From Metaruminococcus_A gallistercoris (GTDB lineage Bacteria; Bacillota; Clostridia; Oscillospirales; Ruminococcaceae), in contig CAJFNQ010000040.1 of the NCBI GenBank assembly GCA_904394975.1, positions 1-64,000 of the forward strand: 64,000 nucleotides of DNA, given 5' to 3'. Position numbers and translations under genes: made by a program. How positions within the stretch are numbered: position 1 is the stretch's first letter; the number at the start of each line of letters is the position of its first letter. A model generated the notes under the pieces. The model searched no databases and had not been told where the DNA came from. It saw nothing but the letters and a program-made list of their open reading frames with translations. This document shows positions 17,171 to 26,231 of the stretch, in pieces.

Positions 17171-18547
17171 TTATTCTTTCCCATAAAAGCCGGAAATAAT
17201 TTCTTCAAATTTCATTCCACGGCTTGCTTTGAATAACACAGCGTCACCGGAAGACACATTCCGTCTCAGCCAATCCGCAACATCCTGTTTCGTTTCAAAC
17301 CGCATACAAACCGAAACGCCCTGTTTTTTCGCTTCATCCATAATCCAACGGGAAGCGTCTCCAAAACAAAGCACTGCATCGGCTTTATGTTTTGCCGCAA
17401 GCGCACCAACTTTTCTGTGCGCCTGCTCTGAAAATTCACCGAGCTCCAGCATATCGCCCAGAACAGCCACACGCTTTCCGCTCACGGCAAGCTGTTCCAG
17501 CACACCAAGCGATGCATCCATAGAATCCGGACTTGCATTGTAGCAGTCTTCAACCACCATGATACCTTGAAAATCAACCAGTTTTTGTCGCATTCCGCTC
17601 GGCTGATACCGGGCAAACGCCTCGATGATTCTTTCCGGCTTCATGCCGTTTAGGATTCCCACCGCAAACGCAGCCATGGCATTCATAACGTGATGCCGCC
17701 CCACTGCCGGAACCGCGGCGGGAAAACGCGCGCCTTCATAACACAAATTAAATCTCGTTTGCAGGCCGTCAACCACGATCTCTTCTGCACGGATCGCCGC
17801 ATGTGGATTTTCAATCCCGTAAAATATGATGTTCCTATCCGGGAACGACACGCCCGAAAGCAGGTCATCATCCCCATTCAGAACGAGCGGTGCGGAAGGC
17901 TTTAAGCCATCCAGCAACTCCAGTTTGGCTTTCAGAATATTTTCACGGCTGCCTAGCTTTTCTATGTGCGAAATCCCAATATTGGTAATGACCCCCACAT
18001 CCCCGCAAGCGGCGCGGGAAAGGCGGGAAATCTCTCCAAAACCGGACATTCCCATTTCAATGACTGCCGCCTGAACAGACTGATCCAAACGGAAAAGGGT
18101 TTTGGGAAGGCCGATTTCATTATTGAGGTTTCCTTCTGTTTTTAGTGTTCGAAATTCAGACCGAAGCACGGTATCAATCATCTCTTTGGTTGAAGTTTTA
18201 CCAACGCTCCCGGTCACCGAAACAACAAACAGTGATTCAAACCGTTTACGGTACCAGCCGCCCAACTCCAAAAATGCCCTGCGGGTATCCTCAACCAGCA
18301 GAAGCGGAGGAGAATCCTTCCAAAGCCCCTGAGGAACCTTATGCACAACCGCGGCAACTGCACCGGACGCAAACGCCTGCGGTACAAAGTCATGCCCGTC
18401 AAACCGCTCCCCTTTGATGGCAAAGAAAAGCGTGCCGGGAACAACCTCACGATTGTCAATGGAAATATTTGTAACCTTCCCGTCCGGAATGCCGGTCAGT
18501 CCCAGCGCGGACGCAATTTCACAAAGAGAAAGTGTTTCCAAAGCCAT
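17171..18547 (-). CDS. murF: UDP-MurNAc-tripeptide D-Ala-D-Ala ligase MurF
   Basis: Mur ligase of 458 residues that adds D-Ala-D-Ala to UDP-MurNAc-tripeptide. The ATP-binding loop is V-T-G-S-V-G-K-T-S-T-K-E. The N-terminal substrate domain begins with the I-S-I-D-N-R-E-V segment, and the central E-M-G-M-S-G-F-G-E-I motif typical of MurF is present. It is 9 nt downstream of murE. The length is standard. Confidence 0.95.
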   Translation of the reverse strand: MALETLSLCEIASALGLTGIPDGKVTNISIDNREVVPGTLFFAIKGERFDGHDFVPQAFASGAVAAVVHKVPQGLWKDSPPLLLVEDTRRAFLELGGWYRKRFESLFVVSVTGSVGKTSTKEMIDTVLRSEFRTLKTEGNLNNEIGLPKTLFRLDQSVQAAVIEMGMSGFGEISRLSRAACGDVGVITNIGISHIEKLGSRENILKAKLELLDGLKPSAPLVLNGDDDLLSGVSFPDRNIIFYGIENPHAAIRAEEIVVDGLQTRFNLCYEGARFPAAVPAVGRHHVMNAMAAFAVGILNGMKPERIIEAFARYQPSGMRQKLVDFQGIMVVEDCYNASPDSMDASLGVLEQLAVSGKRVAVLGDMLELGEFSEQAHRKVGALAAKHKADAVLCFGDASRWIMDEAKKQGVSVCMRFETKQDVADWLRRNVSSGDAVLFKASRGMKFEEIISGFYGKE

Positions 18548-18555
18548 CCTCCTGT

Positions 18556-19989
18556 TTATGACAAAGCGGCGAGCGCTTCGGCGACAACTTCGCGCTCATC
18601 AAAATGGATTTCCTTTGTACCAATGACCTGATAATCCTCATGGCCCTTCCCAGCCAGAACGATCAAATCATCCTTCTGCGCATGCTGGATGGCGTAAAAG
18701 ATCGCTTCCCGCCGGTCCGGTATCACAAGGTACGGTGTTTCATATTTCTGTACACCCGGCAAAATTTCCTGAATGATCGCTTCCGGATCTTCCGTGCGAG
18801 GATTATCCGACGTGACAATTACAAAATCCGAGTTACGCGCGGCCGATTCGCCCATGAGCGGACGCTTGGTGCGGTCGCGGTCACCGCCGCAGCCGAACAG
18901 GGTGACAAGCCGCCCCTTGGCGTTTTCCTTCAGTGCAGGAAGAACGTTGTCAAGGCCGTCCGGCGTATGCGCATAATCGCAGATAACGGTGAAATCACGC
19001 CCTGTCGGGATCACTTCACTGCGCCCCTTTACACCCGTACTGTTTACCAGCAGATGAACCGCCTGCTCAAATGGAACTCCCATTAAAACGCACACAGCAA
19101 CAGCCGTCATGGAATTATAAACAGAAAAATGCCCCGGCATGCCAAAATCTACTGAAACCTCTTTTCCATCGTAGCAGAGGAGATAATGAACGCTGCTTGC
19201 CGAACAGCGAATTTCTTTTGCAAAAAACGCCGCGGTTTCCTCTTCAGCGGAAAATTCAACGACTTCACACGGAACAATACTGGTCAAACGCTTTCCATAC
19301 GGGTCATCCACATTTACCAAAGCGGTTTTCGTCATGGAAAAAAGCATGCATTTTGCCTGGAAGTAGGCTTCCATAGTTTTATGGTAATCCAGATGATCCT
19401 GTGTCAGATTGGTAAAAACGCCTACATCAAACGGCAGTTCTCCCAAACGGTACTGATCCAGCGCGTGAGAGGATACCTCCATGACCACTGTGTCACAGCC
19501 GGCGTCCGCCATCCGGCGGAAAAGATGATAAAGTTCATACGCATCCGGCGTTGTGCGGTGGGCGGTAACCACCTCGTCTCCGATCTCATTTTGTATGGTA
19601 CCCACAAGGCCGACTTTATGCCCTGCGCGGGTCAAAATGCTTTTAATAAGATTGGTGGTTGTTGTTTTTCCGTTGGTACCCGTTACACCCACGAACCGCA
19701 TGTTTCGTTCTGGATTTCCGCAGAAAGCGGCGCATAACCTCGCGTATGCAAGGCGGGTGTTAGGAACAACGATCTCTTTCCCGGTGCCGAGCGGATGGTC
19801 ACACACAACTGCGCACGCTCCCTGTTCCAGAGCCTGCGCCGCATGCTCATGTCCATCGAAATTTGCTCCTTTTATGCAGACAAAAAGACTGCCTTTCTGA
19901 ATCTTTCTGGTATCGGAGCAGACGTCGGTAACGTCGCAGTCCGGCAAAGCGGTTTGTGCAATTTCATCAAGCAACAACGATAATTTCAT
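18556..19989 (-). CDS. murE: UDP-MurNAc-L-Ala-D-Glu:meso-DAP ligase MurE
   Basis: Mur ligase of 477 residues. The P-loop is G-T-N-G-K-T-T-T at 104-111. The amino-acid specificity motif is D-N-P-R at 395-398, the form that selects meso-diaminopimelate rather than lysine, so the organism probably has DAP-type peptidoglycan. The carbamylated-lysine region (Y-G-K-R near 231-234 or equivalent) was not assigned. The ATG at 19989 is chosen because AAAGGA precedes it by about 8 nt; an ATG three codons upstream overlaps that site. It lies between the PBP gene and murF. Confidence 0.95.
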   Translation of the reverse strand: MKLSLLLDEIAQTALPDCDVTDVCSDTRKIQKGSLFVCIKGANFDGHEHAAQALEQGACAVVCDHPLGTGKEIVVPNTRLAYARLCAAFCGNPERNMRFVGVTGTNGKTTTTNLIKSILTRAGHKVGLVGTIQNEIGDEVVTAHRTTPDAYELYHLFRRMADAGCDTVVMEVSSHALDQYRLGELPFDVGVFTNLTQDHLDYHKTMEAYFQAKCMLFSMTKTALVNVDDPYGKRLTSIVPCEVVEFSAEEETAAFFAKEIRCSASSVHYLLCYDGKEVSVDFGMPGHFSVYNSMTAVAVCVLMGVPFEQAVHLLVNSTGVKGRSEVIPTGRDFTVICDYAHTPDGLDNVLPALKENAKGRLVTLFGCGGDRDRTKRPLMGESAARNSDFVIVTSDNPRTEDPEAIIQEILPGVQKYETPYLVIPDRREAIFYAIQHAQKDDLIVLAGKGHEDYQVIGTKEIHFDEREVVAEALAALS

Positions 19990-20031
19990 AAACAACATCC
20001 TTTCGGAATTTGTTTTTCCTTTTTCTGCCGA

Positions 20032-22239
20032 TCAGCCGGTTTCATCATTTTTCATACAGGTGACCGAAATAACCGTACCCTTAGAAACAACCGTTCCCTC
20101 CCCAATGCTCTGGGTAGAAACAACCGCTCCGCTCTGTTGGGTGCCTCCGTCAAATTTGATATTGAGTCCAAGATTAGTAAGTGCCGTATTTGCCTGTGTG
20201 GCTGTCATACCAATCAGGTTCGGAACGGTCGCTGTTTGCTCTTCGACATCCTCTGTATACAGTATGACCGTGCTTTCCCGCGATACACTACTGCCGCGCG
20301 CAGGCACCTGTTTGAGCACTGTTTCACCGTTTCCGACCTTCTTATAAGAGAGACCTTCCGCAGCCAGTTTGCTCGCCGCCGTTTGTGCGTCAGAACCGAT
20401 CACATTCGGAACAGAGATTTCCAGTTCAGCAAGTTCGCTGTCTGTGTACTGCGCTTCAACGCCGATATACGGCAAGGTCTGTTTGAGCACTTCAGAAACT
20501 GCCGGCGCGGCGACCGCACTGCCGTAAATCTGTCCGTCACGCGGGGTGTCAACGATAATAAGAACCGCGATCTGCGGATCATCAGCAGGGGCAAACCCAA
20601 CAAACGAAGAAATATAAGATGTGGTATCATCCGAGTCGAGTTTCTGCGCTGTACCGGATTTTCCGCCAATGCGGTAACCGCGGATATATGCGTTGCTTCC
20701 GCCGTTTGATTCAACAACCTGTTCCAGCACATCTCGCATGATCGCGGAGGTTTCATTGGAAATCGCCTGACGTTTTACCGTTGTATCAATGGTTTCAACA
20801 ACATTATTATTCTGGTCAAGAACCTGTTTGACCACATGAGGCTGCACCACATAACCGCCGTTTACCACTGCGGCGGTCGCAGTAATCATCTGAAGCGGGG
20901 TAATTTTGTTTGACTGGCCGAACGAGCAGCTGGCAAGCTCAACCGGGCCCATATCCTCTGCCTGATAAACAATACTGCTTGCCTCGCCCGGCAGATCAAT
21001 CCCTGTTTTTTCCATAAACCCAAACGCCTGCACATAATCGCAGAACTTATTTGCGCCAAGCGAACTTCCGATGGCAACAAACGCCGGGTTGCAGGAGTTG
21101 GTCATCGCCTGAACAAAATTTTGTGTGCCATGACCGGAAAGGCGCCAGCAGTGGATTGGTTTTTCATAACCGGGAATAGTCATGGAACCGGTGCAGTTAA
21201 AGGTGGTATCAAGTGAAACCGTTTTTTCCTCAAGCGCCGCGGAACCGGTCACAACTTTAAATACCGAACCCGGCTCATACAACTCCGTGATGGCTTTGTT
21301 TTTCCATTGAAGTTCACGGGCGTCTGAAATCGCCTGATCTTTTGCGTCACCCGTCAATCCCGCAATTTCCGTTGCTGTTGCTGCATCCGCAATCTCGAAC
21401 GGTTCATTCAGATCAAAATCAGGCTTGGTGGCCATTGCAAGAATCTCACCGGTGTTCACATCCATGACGATGCCCGCAGCACGGTTTTCTACTTTATGAA
21501 CAGAAATGGCTTCTTCCAACGCACTTTCCAGAAAATGCTGGATGACCTCATCAATCGTCAGCACCAGATTGTAACCGTCTTCCGGTTCATAATATTTTTC
21601 ATACTGGAACGGCATTTCCGTTCCAACAGCATTCTTCGCCACTACAATGCGGCCGGGTTCCCCTTTGAGATATTCATCATAATACGCTTCAATCCCGTAA
21701 AGGCCCTGATTATCCGACCCGGTAAACCCAATGACCGAAGCCGCGAAATCATTGTACGGATAATAACGTTTGCTGTCTTCGACGAGATAAATACAGGAAA
21801 CATCGTTTTCCGAAACAAATTCCCGAATCTCATCCCGCTTATCCTCTTCTATTTTTTTCTCAATGATTTCATAATAGTTTTCCTTGAGCGTCTTCTGATA
21901 TACGGTGTCATAATCCAGTCCCAAAATGTCGGAAAGGCCCTGAGCAATCAACTCACGGTCATCTTCTTCAATATCCAAAGGCGAGATGATAACCGTCCAA
22001 ACTTGCGCGCTTTGGGCAAGAATCGTCATATTCCGGTCGTAGATTGTGCCGCGCTTTGGATTGACTGTAATATCGCTCAACTGCTGAGACGACGCTTCCT
22101 TCTGATAATAATCACCGTCAACCACCGAAATCACAAAAACACGCGCCAGTAATACAACAAATACAAGTGCTACCACTGGAACAACGATCATAAAAATGCG
22201 CCGCCGCATTTTTCTTGTTGGTCCTTTTGCCGCCATCAA
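20032..22239 (-). CDS. ftsI: Class B penicillin-binding protein with two PASTA domains
   Basis: Monofunctional transpeptidase of 735 residues, FtsI/PBP2B/SpoVD type. One N-terminal signal anchor (about 14-38) is followed by a PBP dimerisation domain and the transpeptidase domain with S-x-x-K at 325-328 (S-V-F-K), S-C-N at 382-384 and K-S-G-T at 527-530. Two PASTA domains follow, about 612-670 and 678-735. It crosslinks septal peptidoglycan together with the SEDS protein encoded downstream. SpoVD (spore cortex) is an alternative identity, as it shares the PASTA-containing layout. Confidence 0.93.
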   Translation of the reverse strand: MMAAKGPTRKMRRRIFMIVVPVVALVFVVLLARVFVISVVDGDYYQKEASSQQLSDITVNPKRGTIYDRNMTILAQSAQVWTVIISPLDIEEDDRELIAQGLSDILGLDYDTVYQKTLKENYYEIIEKKIEEDKRDEIREFVSENDVSCIYLVEDSKRYYPYNDFAASVIGFTGSDNQGLYGIEAYYDEYLKGEPGRIVVAKNAVGTEMPFQYEKYYEPEDGYNLVLTIDEVIQHFLESALEEAISVHKVENRAAGIVMDVNTGEILAMATKPDFDLNEPFEIADAATATEIAGLTGDAKDQAISDARELQWKNKAITELYEPGSVFKVVTGSAALEEKTVSLDTTFNCTGSMTIPGYEKPIHCWRLSGHGTQNFVQAMTNSCNPAFVAIGSSLGANKFCDYVQAFGFMEKTGIDLPGEASSIVYQAEDMGPVELASCSFGQSNKITPLQMITATAAVVNGGYVVQPHVVKQVLDQNNNVVETIDTTVKRQAISNETSAIMRDVLEQVVESNGGSNAYIRGYRIGGKSGTAQKLDSDDTTSYISSFVGFAPADDPQIAVLIIVDTPRDGQIYGSAVAAPAVSEVLKQTLPYIGVEAQYTDSELAELEISVPNVIGSDAQTAASKLAAEGLSYKKVGNGETVLKQVPARGSSVSRESTVILYTEDVEEQTATVPNLIGMTATQANTALTNLGLNIKFDGGTQQSGAVVSTQSIGEGTVVSKGTVISVTCMKNDETG

Positions 22240-22339
22240 ACTACCTCCCGGGACTACTCGTTTATAGCGAAAAGGGGTTAAGATTCACATCCTAACCCGT
22301 TTAGACGCTTCAATGTATTATATCATGACACGCCCGACA

Positions 22340-22813
22340 CTATGACAACAGATTCGCAAAAAAGTTCTTCACAGAGCTCCAGAAATCCGTTCCGCCTTCG
22401 TTCGGGACTTCAATTTTATCATCTTGTGTAAGGCGAAGATATTCCACGCTTTTTCCATCCATCTTTGTCATACCGAGTGTTTGCGTTGCATACTCTTCCG
22501 CGTTTTTCAGTGAAACTTTGCTTTCGAGTTCCAAATTCATGCGGGTTCCTTCCGCTTCTAATTCCGCATAAGTTTTCGTAGCATCTGCAACAGCCTGAAT
22601 GCTTTCCGTCAGCTGCACTCTGGTATAAAGCAGCGCGGATGCGACCGCTACTACAAGAAGCATACACGCGACCGCTTTTACCGTACTGATATGCGCCGCC
22701 GGTTTGGTTTTGGCAACCTTTTTTATTTCAGGACGTGCCTGTACCTGTTCTTTGGCCTGTGATGCCCCGGATTCAAACCTGGATAAATCGTATGCTAAAT
22801 TGTTTCTTGCCAA
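22340..22813 (-). CDS. ftsL: FtsL-like division protein
   Basis: Small bitopic protein. It has a cytoplasmic segment of about 45 residues, one membrane helix, a heptad-rich extracytoplasmic coiled coil, and a short tail. Sequence similarity to FtsL is always low; the call rests on the fixed position between rsmH and the PBP gene plus this topology. The start is uncertain: no ATG is available, and the TTG at 22813 has AAAGGA about 10 nt upstream, whereas an upstream TTG at 22840 lacks a ribosome site. FtsL with FtsQ/DivIB recruits and activates the septal synthase. Confidence 0.78.
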   Translation of the reverse strand: MARNNLAYDLSRFESGASQAKEQVQARPEIKKVAKTKPAAHISTVKAVACMLLVVAVASALLYTRVQLTESIQAVADATKTYAELEAEGTRMNLELESKVSLKNAEEYATQTLGMTKMDGKSVEYLRLTQDDKIEVPNEGGTDFWSSVKNFFANLLS

Positions 22814-22867
22814 ACTGGCCACGTCCTTTCCTGTAATCAAACCGCCGGGGCGGAAATCATATTGCCT

Positions 22868-23791
22868 TTATAGTTTTTCAATTACCCTCAGCTTTGCGCT
22901 TTGGCTTCTGGGGTTTTCCTCCAGCTCCTGCGCAGAAGGCAGGACCGGTTTTTTTTCAACCAATTTTGCCTGCGGCTTTTTCCCGCAGACACAAACCGGG
23001 AACTCCGGCGGGCAGGTGCATCCTTTGCACCATGCGGCAAATCTCTGTTTGACCATACGATCTTCCAAAGAATGAAAACTGATGATAACAAACCGACCGC
23101 CCGGATTCAAAAGCGAAAAAGCTTCATCCAAGCCTTCAGACAAACTATCCAACTCACTGTTCACCGCAATACGGAGCGCTTGAAAGGTGCGCTTACACGG
23201 GTTTTTCTCGCGTTTTGCCTTGGCAGGCATGGACGCCTTGATAATTTCCGCAAGCTCAAAGGTTGTCTCGACCGGCTTTTCAGCCCTTTTTTTCACAATA
23301 TGTTTTGCAATGCTGTAAGCAAATTTTTCTTCTCCATATTCCCGGAAGATACGTGTCAGCTCCTCTTCCGGACAGGTATTCACCAGATCAGCCGCACTGG
23401 GCCCGGTTTTGCTCATACGCATATCCAGCGGCGCATCATAACGGTAGGAAAACCCTCTGGAAGCAGTATCCAGCTGAAAAGAGGAAACGCCAAGGTCCAG
23501 CAGAACACCATCCACGCCGAACACACCACGCGCCGCAAGCTCTTCCTTCATATTGCGGAAATTGGATGGGACCACTTCAGCACAAGGGTACTCGCTCAAT
23601 CGCTGTGAAGCCACCTGAACCGCATCCGGGTCCTGATCAAACGCAAATAACTTTCCGGTCGTCAAACGCTTGGCAATCTCGCTGGAATGTCCCGCTCCGC
23701 CGGCCGTACCATCCACATAAACGCCGTCCGGTCGAATCGCAAGCGATTTTATGGATTCAGACAGAAGGACCGAGTAATGCTTGAATTCCAT
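22868..23791 (-). CDS. rsmH: 16S rRNA m4C1402 methyltransferase RsmH (MraW)
   Basis: SAM-dependent N4-cytosine methyltransferase of 307 residues. The SAM motif is near 23-32 (Y-V-D-G-T-A-G-G-A-G-H-S), followed by L-D-L-G-V-S-S-F-Q-L and the C-terminal I-S-F-H-S-L-E-D-R-M-V-K signature. A C-P-P-E-F-P-V-C-x-C-G cluster typical of Gram-positive members is present near 260-270. It is the second gene of the dcw cluster, 12 nt after mraZ. Confidence 0.95.
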   Translation of the reverse strand: MEFKHYSVLLSESIKSLAIRPDGVYVDGTAGGAGHSSEIAKRLTTGKLFAFDQDPDAVQVASQRLSEYPCAEVVPSNFRNMKEELAARGVFGVDGVLLDLGVSSFQLDTASRGFSYRYDAPLDMRMSKTGPSAADLVNTCPEEELTRIFREYGEEKFAYSIAKHIVKKRAEKPVETTFELAEIIKASMPAKAKREKNPCKRTFQALRIAVNSELDSLSEGLDEAFSLLNPGGRFVIISFHSLEDRMVKQRFAAWCKGCTCPPEFPVCVCGKKPQAKLVEKKPVLPSAQELEENPRSQSAKLRVIEKL

Positions 23792-23803
23792 TGCCGTTCC
23801 TCC

Positions 23804-24223
23804 TTAGAACCCGAGTTCATCCATCGCCTGAGCGATCGCGTCGGAATTCAAATCATCACAGGAAGCTTCCCACCTGCTCTTATTCCAAATCTCAGCGCGG
23901 TTTGACGCGCCGATCACCATAATATCTTTTTTCAAATCAGCAAACTCACGCAAATTTGCCGGGATAAGAATACGTCCCTGCTTGTCCGGCTCTACTTCAC
24001 AAGCGCCTGAAAACAGGTAACGCTGAATGGTGCGGGCTTTGGACATAGGCAGTTCCTTGATCTTCCGTTCAAGGTTACCCCATTCTTCCAGCGAATAAAC
24101 GAACAGGCAGTCGTCCAATCCCTTGGTTACGATAAAGCGTTCACCCAAATCCTCACGAAGCTTTGCGGGGAAATTAAGACGCCCTTTGGCATCGATATTG
24201 TGTGAATATTCACCAATCAGCAT
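23804..24223 (-). CDS. mraZ: Transcriptional regulator MraZ
   Basis: Protein of 139 residues made of two MraZ/AbrB-like swapped-hairpin repeats, each with the D-x-x-G-R motif (D-A-K-G-R near 12-16 and D-K-Q-G-R near 81-85). In bacteria studied, MraZ binds short direct repeats in the leader of its own operon and represses the dcw cluster. Such repeats are present here at 24251-24280. The ATG at 24223 is chosen because GGAGG lies 7 nt upstream; the GTG at 24229 is too close to that site. Confidence 0.94.
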   Translation of the reverse strand: MLIGEYSHNIDAKGRLNFPAKLREDLGERFIVTKGLDDCLFVYSLEEWGNLERKIKELPMSKARTIQRYLFSGACEVEPDKQGRILIPANLREFADLKKDIMVIGASNRAEIWNKSRWEASCDDLNSDAIAQAMDELGF

Positions 24224-24250
24224 CCCCACACCTCCGTTTCCAGGTTTTTT

Positions 24251-24280
24251 AAACCACTTTTAACCACAATTCACCACTTT
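24251..24280 (-). promoter_or_regulatory. MraZ operator: three direct repeats
   Basis: Three GTGGT boxes on the minus strand (plus-strand ACCAC at 24253-24257, 24263-24267 and 24273-24277), spaced exactly 10 bp start to start and embedded in A/T. They lie between the likely transcription start and the mraZ start codon. Three or four G-rich repeats at 10-bp spacing in the leader are the known MraZ binding arrangement. Confidence 0.75.
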
Positions 24281-24287
24281 TAAACTA

Positions 24288-24316
24288 ATTATATATGATA
24301 CGGAAGATAAATGCAA
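24288..24316 (-). promoter_or_regulatory. dcw cluster promoter
   Basis: Minus-strand TTGCAT (24311-24316), 17-nt spacer, TATAAT (24288-24293). Transcription would start near 24281, immediately upstream of the three MraZ boxes. Confidence 0.65.
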
Positions 24317-24452
24317 ATACTTTTTTGGTTTTTTCGTGCAGAAATGCCCGTTAATTTTTGGTAATTATGCGAACATTTGTGCGATTTTTGTCTTGTCACT
24401 CTATCAAATCAACCAAAATAAAACCTTTATAAATGAAGGGACGAATCTAAAT

Positions 24453-24480
24453 AAAAAAGCCGCCGGATTCATCCGGCAGC
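24453..24480 (-). terminator. Distal terminator
   Basis: GCcGCCGGAT (24459-24468) pairs with ATCCGGCaGC (24471-24480), followed on the minus strand by six U residues (24453-24458). Confidence 0.7.
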
Positions 24481-24627
24481 CTGATAAAATCTCTGATTTT
24501 AGTTAAAAACACATTATAATTTTTTCAATACATTCAAATAATATCCCGGTTCCTTTAAAACAGTCCACACTAAGCAGACGATACCCAAGCACTGCGCTCA
24601 TCAAAGCAGATTATCCCTTCCACTAAC

Positions 24628-24661
24628 ACAAAAAGCTCCGTGAACTCACGAAGCTTTTTAA
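24628..24661 (-). terminator. Terminator of the rodA-rsmD-coaD operon
   Basis: AAAAAGCTcCGTGA (24630-24643) pairs with TCACGaAGCTTTTT (24646-24659), just downstream of the last gene of the operon. Confidence 0.75.
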
Positions 24662-24679
24662 TAGCTGACATATTATATC

Positions 24680-25132
24680 TTACTGTTTGGGTTTGCGAAG
24701 CGCAATACGCGCAGACTTGATATCCTGCATATTGCGGGCAAGAACGCTTTCGATCTCCTGAAGGCTTTTATCAACAAAATCATTAGTTGCACGTTTGAGC
24801 TCACGGGACTGTACCTGTGCCTGCGTATTGATCTCATTGGCACGTACCTGTGCCTTTTTAACGAGCTCATCGTGATCAACGATTGATTTCGCACGCTCTT
24901 CCGCTTTTTGAATAATGATCTCTGCCTCGTGTTTCGCATCCTCCACGATCTGTTTGCGGTCAGCGACGATCATTTTGGCCTGTTTGATCTCTACCGGGAG
25001 ATTGAGGCGCACATCACCGATGAGGTCACGCAGACGCTCAACATCCACGACACACTTTCCGCCCGAGAGAGGCAACCCCCAGGATTTGTCCAGCATATCA
25101 TCGATCGTATCCAGAATTTCACTAATGTTCAT
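24680..25132 (-). CDS. Coiled-coil protein encoded with coaD
   Basis: Protein of 150 residues of unknown function. The N-terminal 40 residues include a short Gly-rich segment. Residues about 45-140 are a highly charged coiled coil (many A/E/K/Q/R heptads) resembling ATP synthase b-subunit stalks or DivIVA-like helices. No signal peptide or membrane helix is present. It overlaps the coaD stop by 4 nt, so it is translationally coupled as the last gene of rodA-rsmD-coaD. Annotation as an ATPase would not be justified, since no P-loop is present. Confidence 0.7.
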   Translation of the reverse strand: MNISEILDTIDDMLDKSWGLPLSGGKCVVDVERLRDLIGDVRLNLPVEIKQAKMIVADRKQIVEDAKHEAEIIIQKAEERAKSIVDHDELVKKAQVRANEINTQAQVQSRELKRATNDFVDKSLQEIESVLARNMQDIKSARIALRKPKQ

Positions 25133-25629
25133 TCTTTCTCTTCCTTCCTGTATAAACGCTGTTTGACTTCATCATGAATGCACGCAGGTACAAAATCAGA
25201 AATATCCCCGCCAAAATAGGCAATCTGTTTGACAAGGCTGGAACTAAGATAAAGATGTTCTGCGTTGGTGGTTAAAAAAACCGTTTCCGCCTGATCAACC
25301 ATCTTTTTATTCATCAGCGCCATCTGAAATTCGTAATCAAAATCCGTCATCGCACGAAGGCCTTTTACAATGGCACAGGCGCCGCTGCGAGCGATATAAT
25401 CCGCCAGAAGGCCGTCAAAACCGTCAACCTCAACATTCTGGAGCACAAGCTCTGCCGTAGCCGAACGGATAAACCGAATCCGTTCCTCCAAAGAAAACAC
25501 AGGCGTTTTGCTGCGGTTGGTGCTCACCAGAACGACCACGCGGTCAAACAATTTTGAAGCACGTGTAATAATATCCAGATGTCCTTTTGTCACCGGGTCA
25601 AAACTACCCGGACAAACTGCGATGCGCAT
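25129..25629 (-). CDS. coaD: Phosphopantetheine adenylyltransferase CoaD
   Basis: Penultimate coenzyme A biosynthesis enzyme (166 residues, standard length): 4'-phosphopantetheine plus ATP gives dephospho-CoA. It shows the nucleotidyltransferase motif P-G-S-F-D-P-V-T-K-G-H near 8-18, the central R-A-M-T-D-F-D-Y-E segment, and S-S-S-L-V-K-Q-I-A near 129. It starts 2 nt after rsmD, the classic rsmD-coaD pairing of Firmicutes. Confidence 0.96.
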   Translation of the reverse strand: MRIAVCPGSFDPVTKGHLDIITRASKLFDRVVVLVSTNRSKTPVFSLEERIRFIRSATAELVLQNVEVDGFDGLLADYIARSGACAIVKGLRAMTDFDYEFQMALMNKKMVDQAETVFLTTNAEHLYLSSSLVKQIAYFGGDISDFVPACIHDEVKQRLYRKEEKE

Positions 25630-25631
25630 GA

Positions 25632-26195
25632 TTATTCTTCCGCCTGCCTTTCATCTCCGGAACCGGCCCGATAAGCGGAAACCGTGATTTTACCGTAATT
25701 ATACTGTTTTTTGAGGATAAAATCAACTACCTTTTGCGGCATGTCCTCTCCTCTGGGGTGCTCGCATAAAACAATGCCGCCGGCCGCCATTTTAGGAACA
25801 AGAAGAGGAAGCGCCTGCTGCAGAATTCCTTTTCCGTAAGGCGGGTCGAGGAAAGCGATATCAAACTGTTCCTTGCAACCGGAAAGATAGCTTTGATAAT
25901 CCATTGTTACCACCCGGGAAGCGGAAGAAAGGCCAGTCGTTTTCAAATTATCCCGCACCACTTCGAGAGACTGCTTGCTGCTGTCAACAAAAACAGCGAG
26001 CTTCGCCCCCCGGCTGAGCGCCTCGATCCCCATCTGGCCGGAACCCGCAAACAGGTCAAGCACTCTGGCGCTCTGCACATCAAACTGAATCACACTGAAA
26101 ATCGCCTCTTTGACCCGATCAGTCGTTGGGCGAACATCGTTTCCTTCCAGCGTTTTCAATTTCCGCCCGCGGGCGGAACCTGTAATAACTCTCAT
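25632..26195 (-). CDS. rsmD: 16S rRNA m2G966 methyltransferase RsmD
   Basis: SAM-dependent RNA methyltransferase of 187 residues. The N-terminus is M-R-V-I-T-G-S-A-R-G-R-K-L, then R-P-T-T-D-R-V-K-E-A-I-F. The SAM motif is L-D-L-F-A-G-S-G and the catalytic motif D-P-P-Y. The ATG at 26195 has AAGGAG 6 nt upstream; the longer frame to 26228 lacks one. Confidence 0.94.
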   Translation of the reverse strand: MRVITGSARGRKLKTLEGNDVRPTTDRVKEAIFSVIQFDVQSARVLDLFAGSGQMGIEALSRGAKLAVFVDSSKQSLEVVRDNLKTTGLSSASRVVTMDYQSYLSGCKEQFDIAFLDPPYGKGILQQALPLLVPKMAAGGIVLCEHPRGEDMPQKVVDFILKKQYNYGKITVSAYRAGSGDERQAEE

Positions 26196-26231
26196 ACTAC
26201 ACTCCTTAACTTCTGATCGAGTTGGCAAAAT

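Larger units (their letters stand above)
24317..24679. other. 363-nt gap holding two minus-strand terminators
   Basis: No gene is recognised. Two hairpins with U-runs on the minus strand (24453-24480 and 24630-24659) follow the coiled-coil gene, one about 150 nt after the other. The AT-rich stretch between them has no ORF with a ribosome site; a small RNA there is possible but unsupported. Confidence 0.5.
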
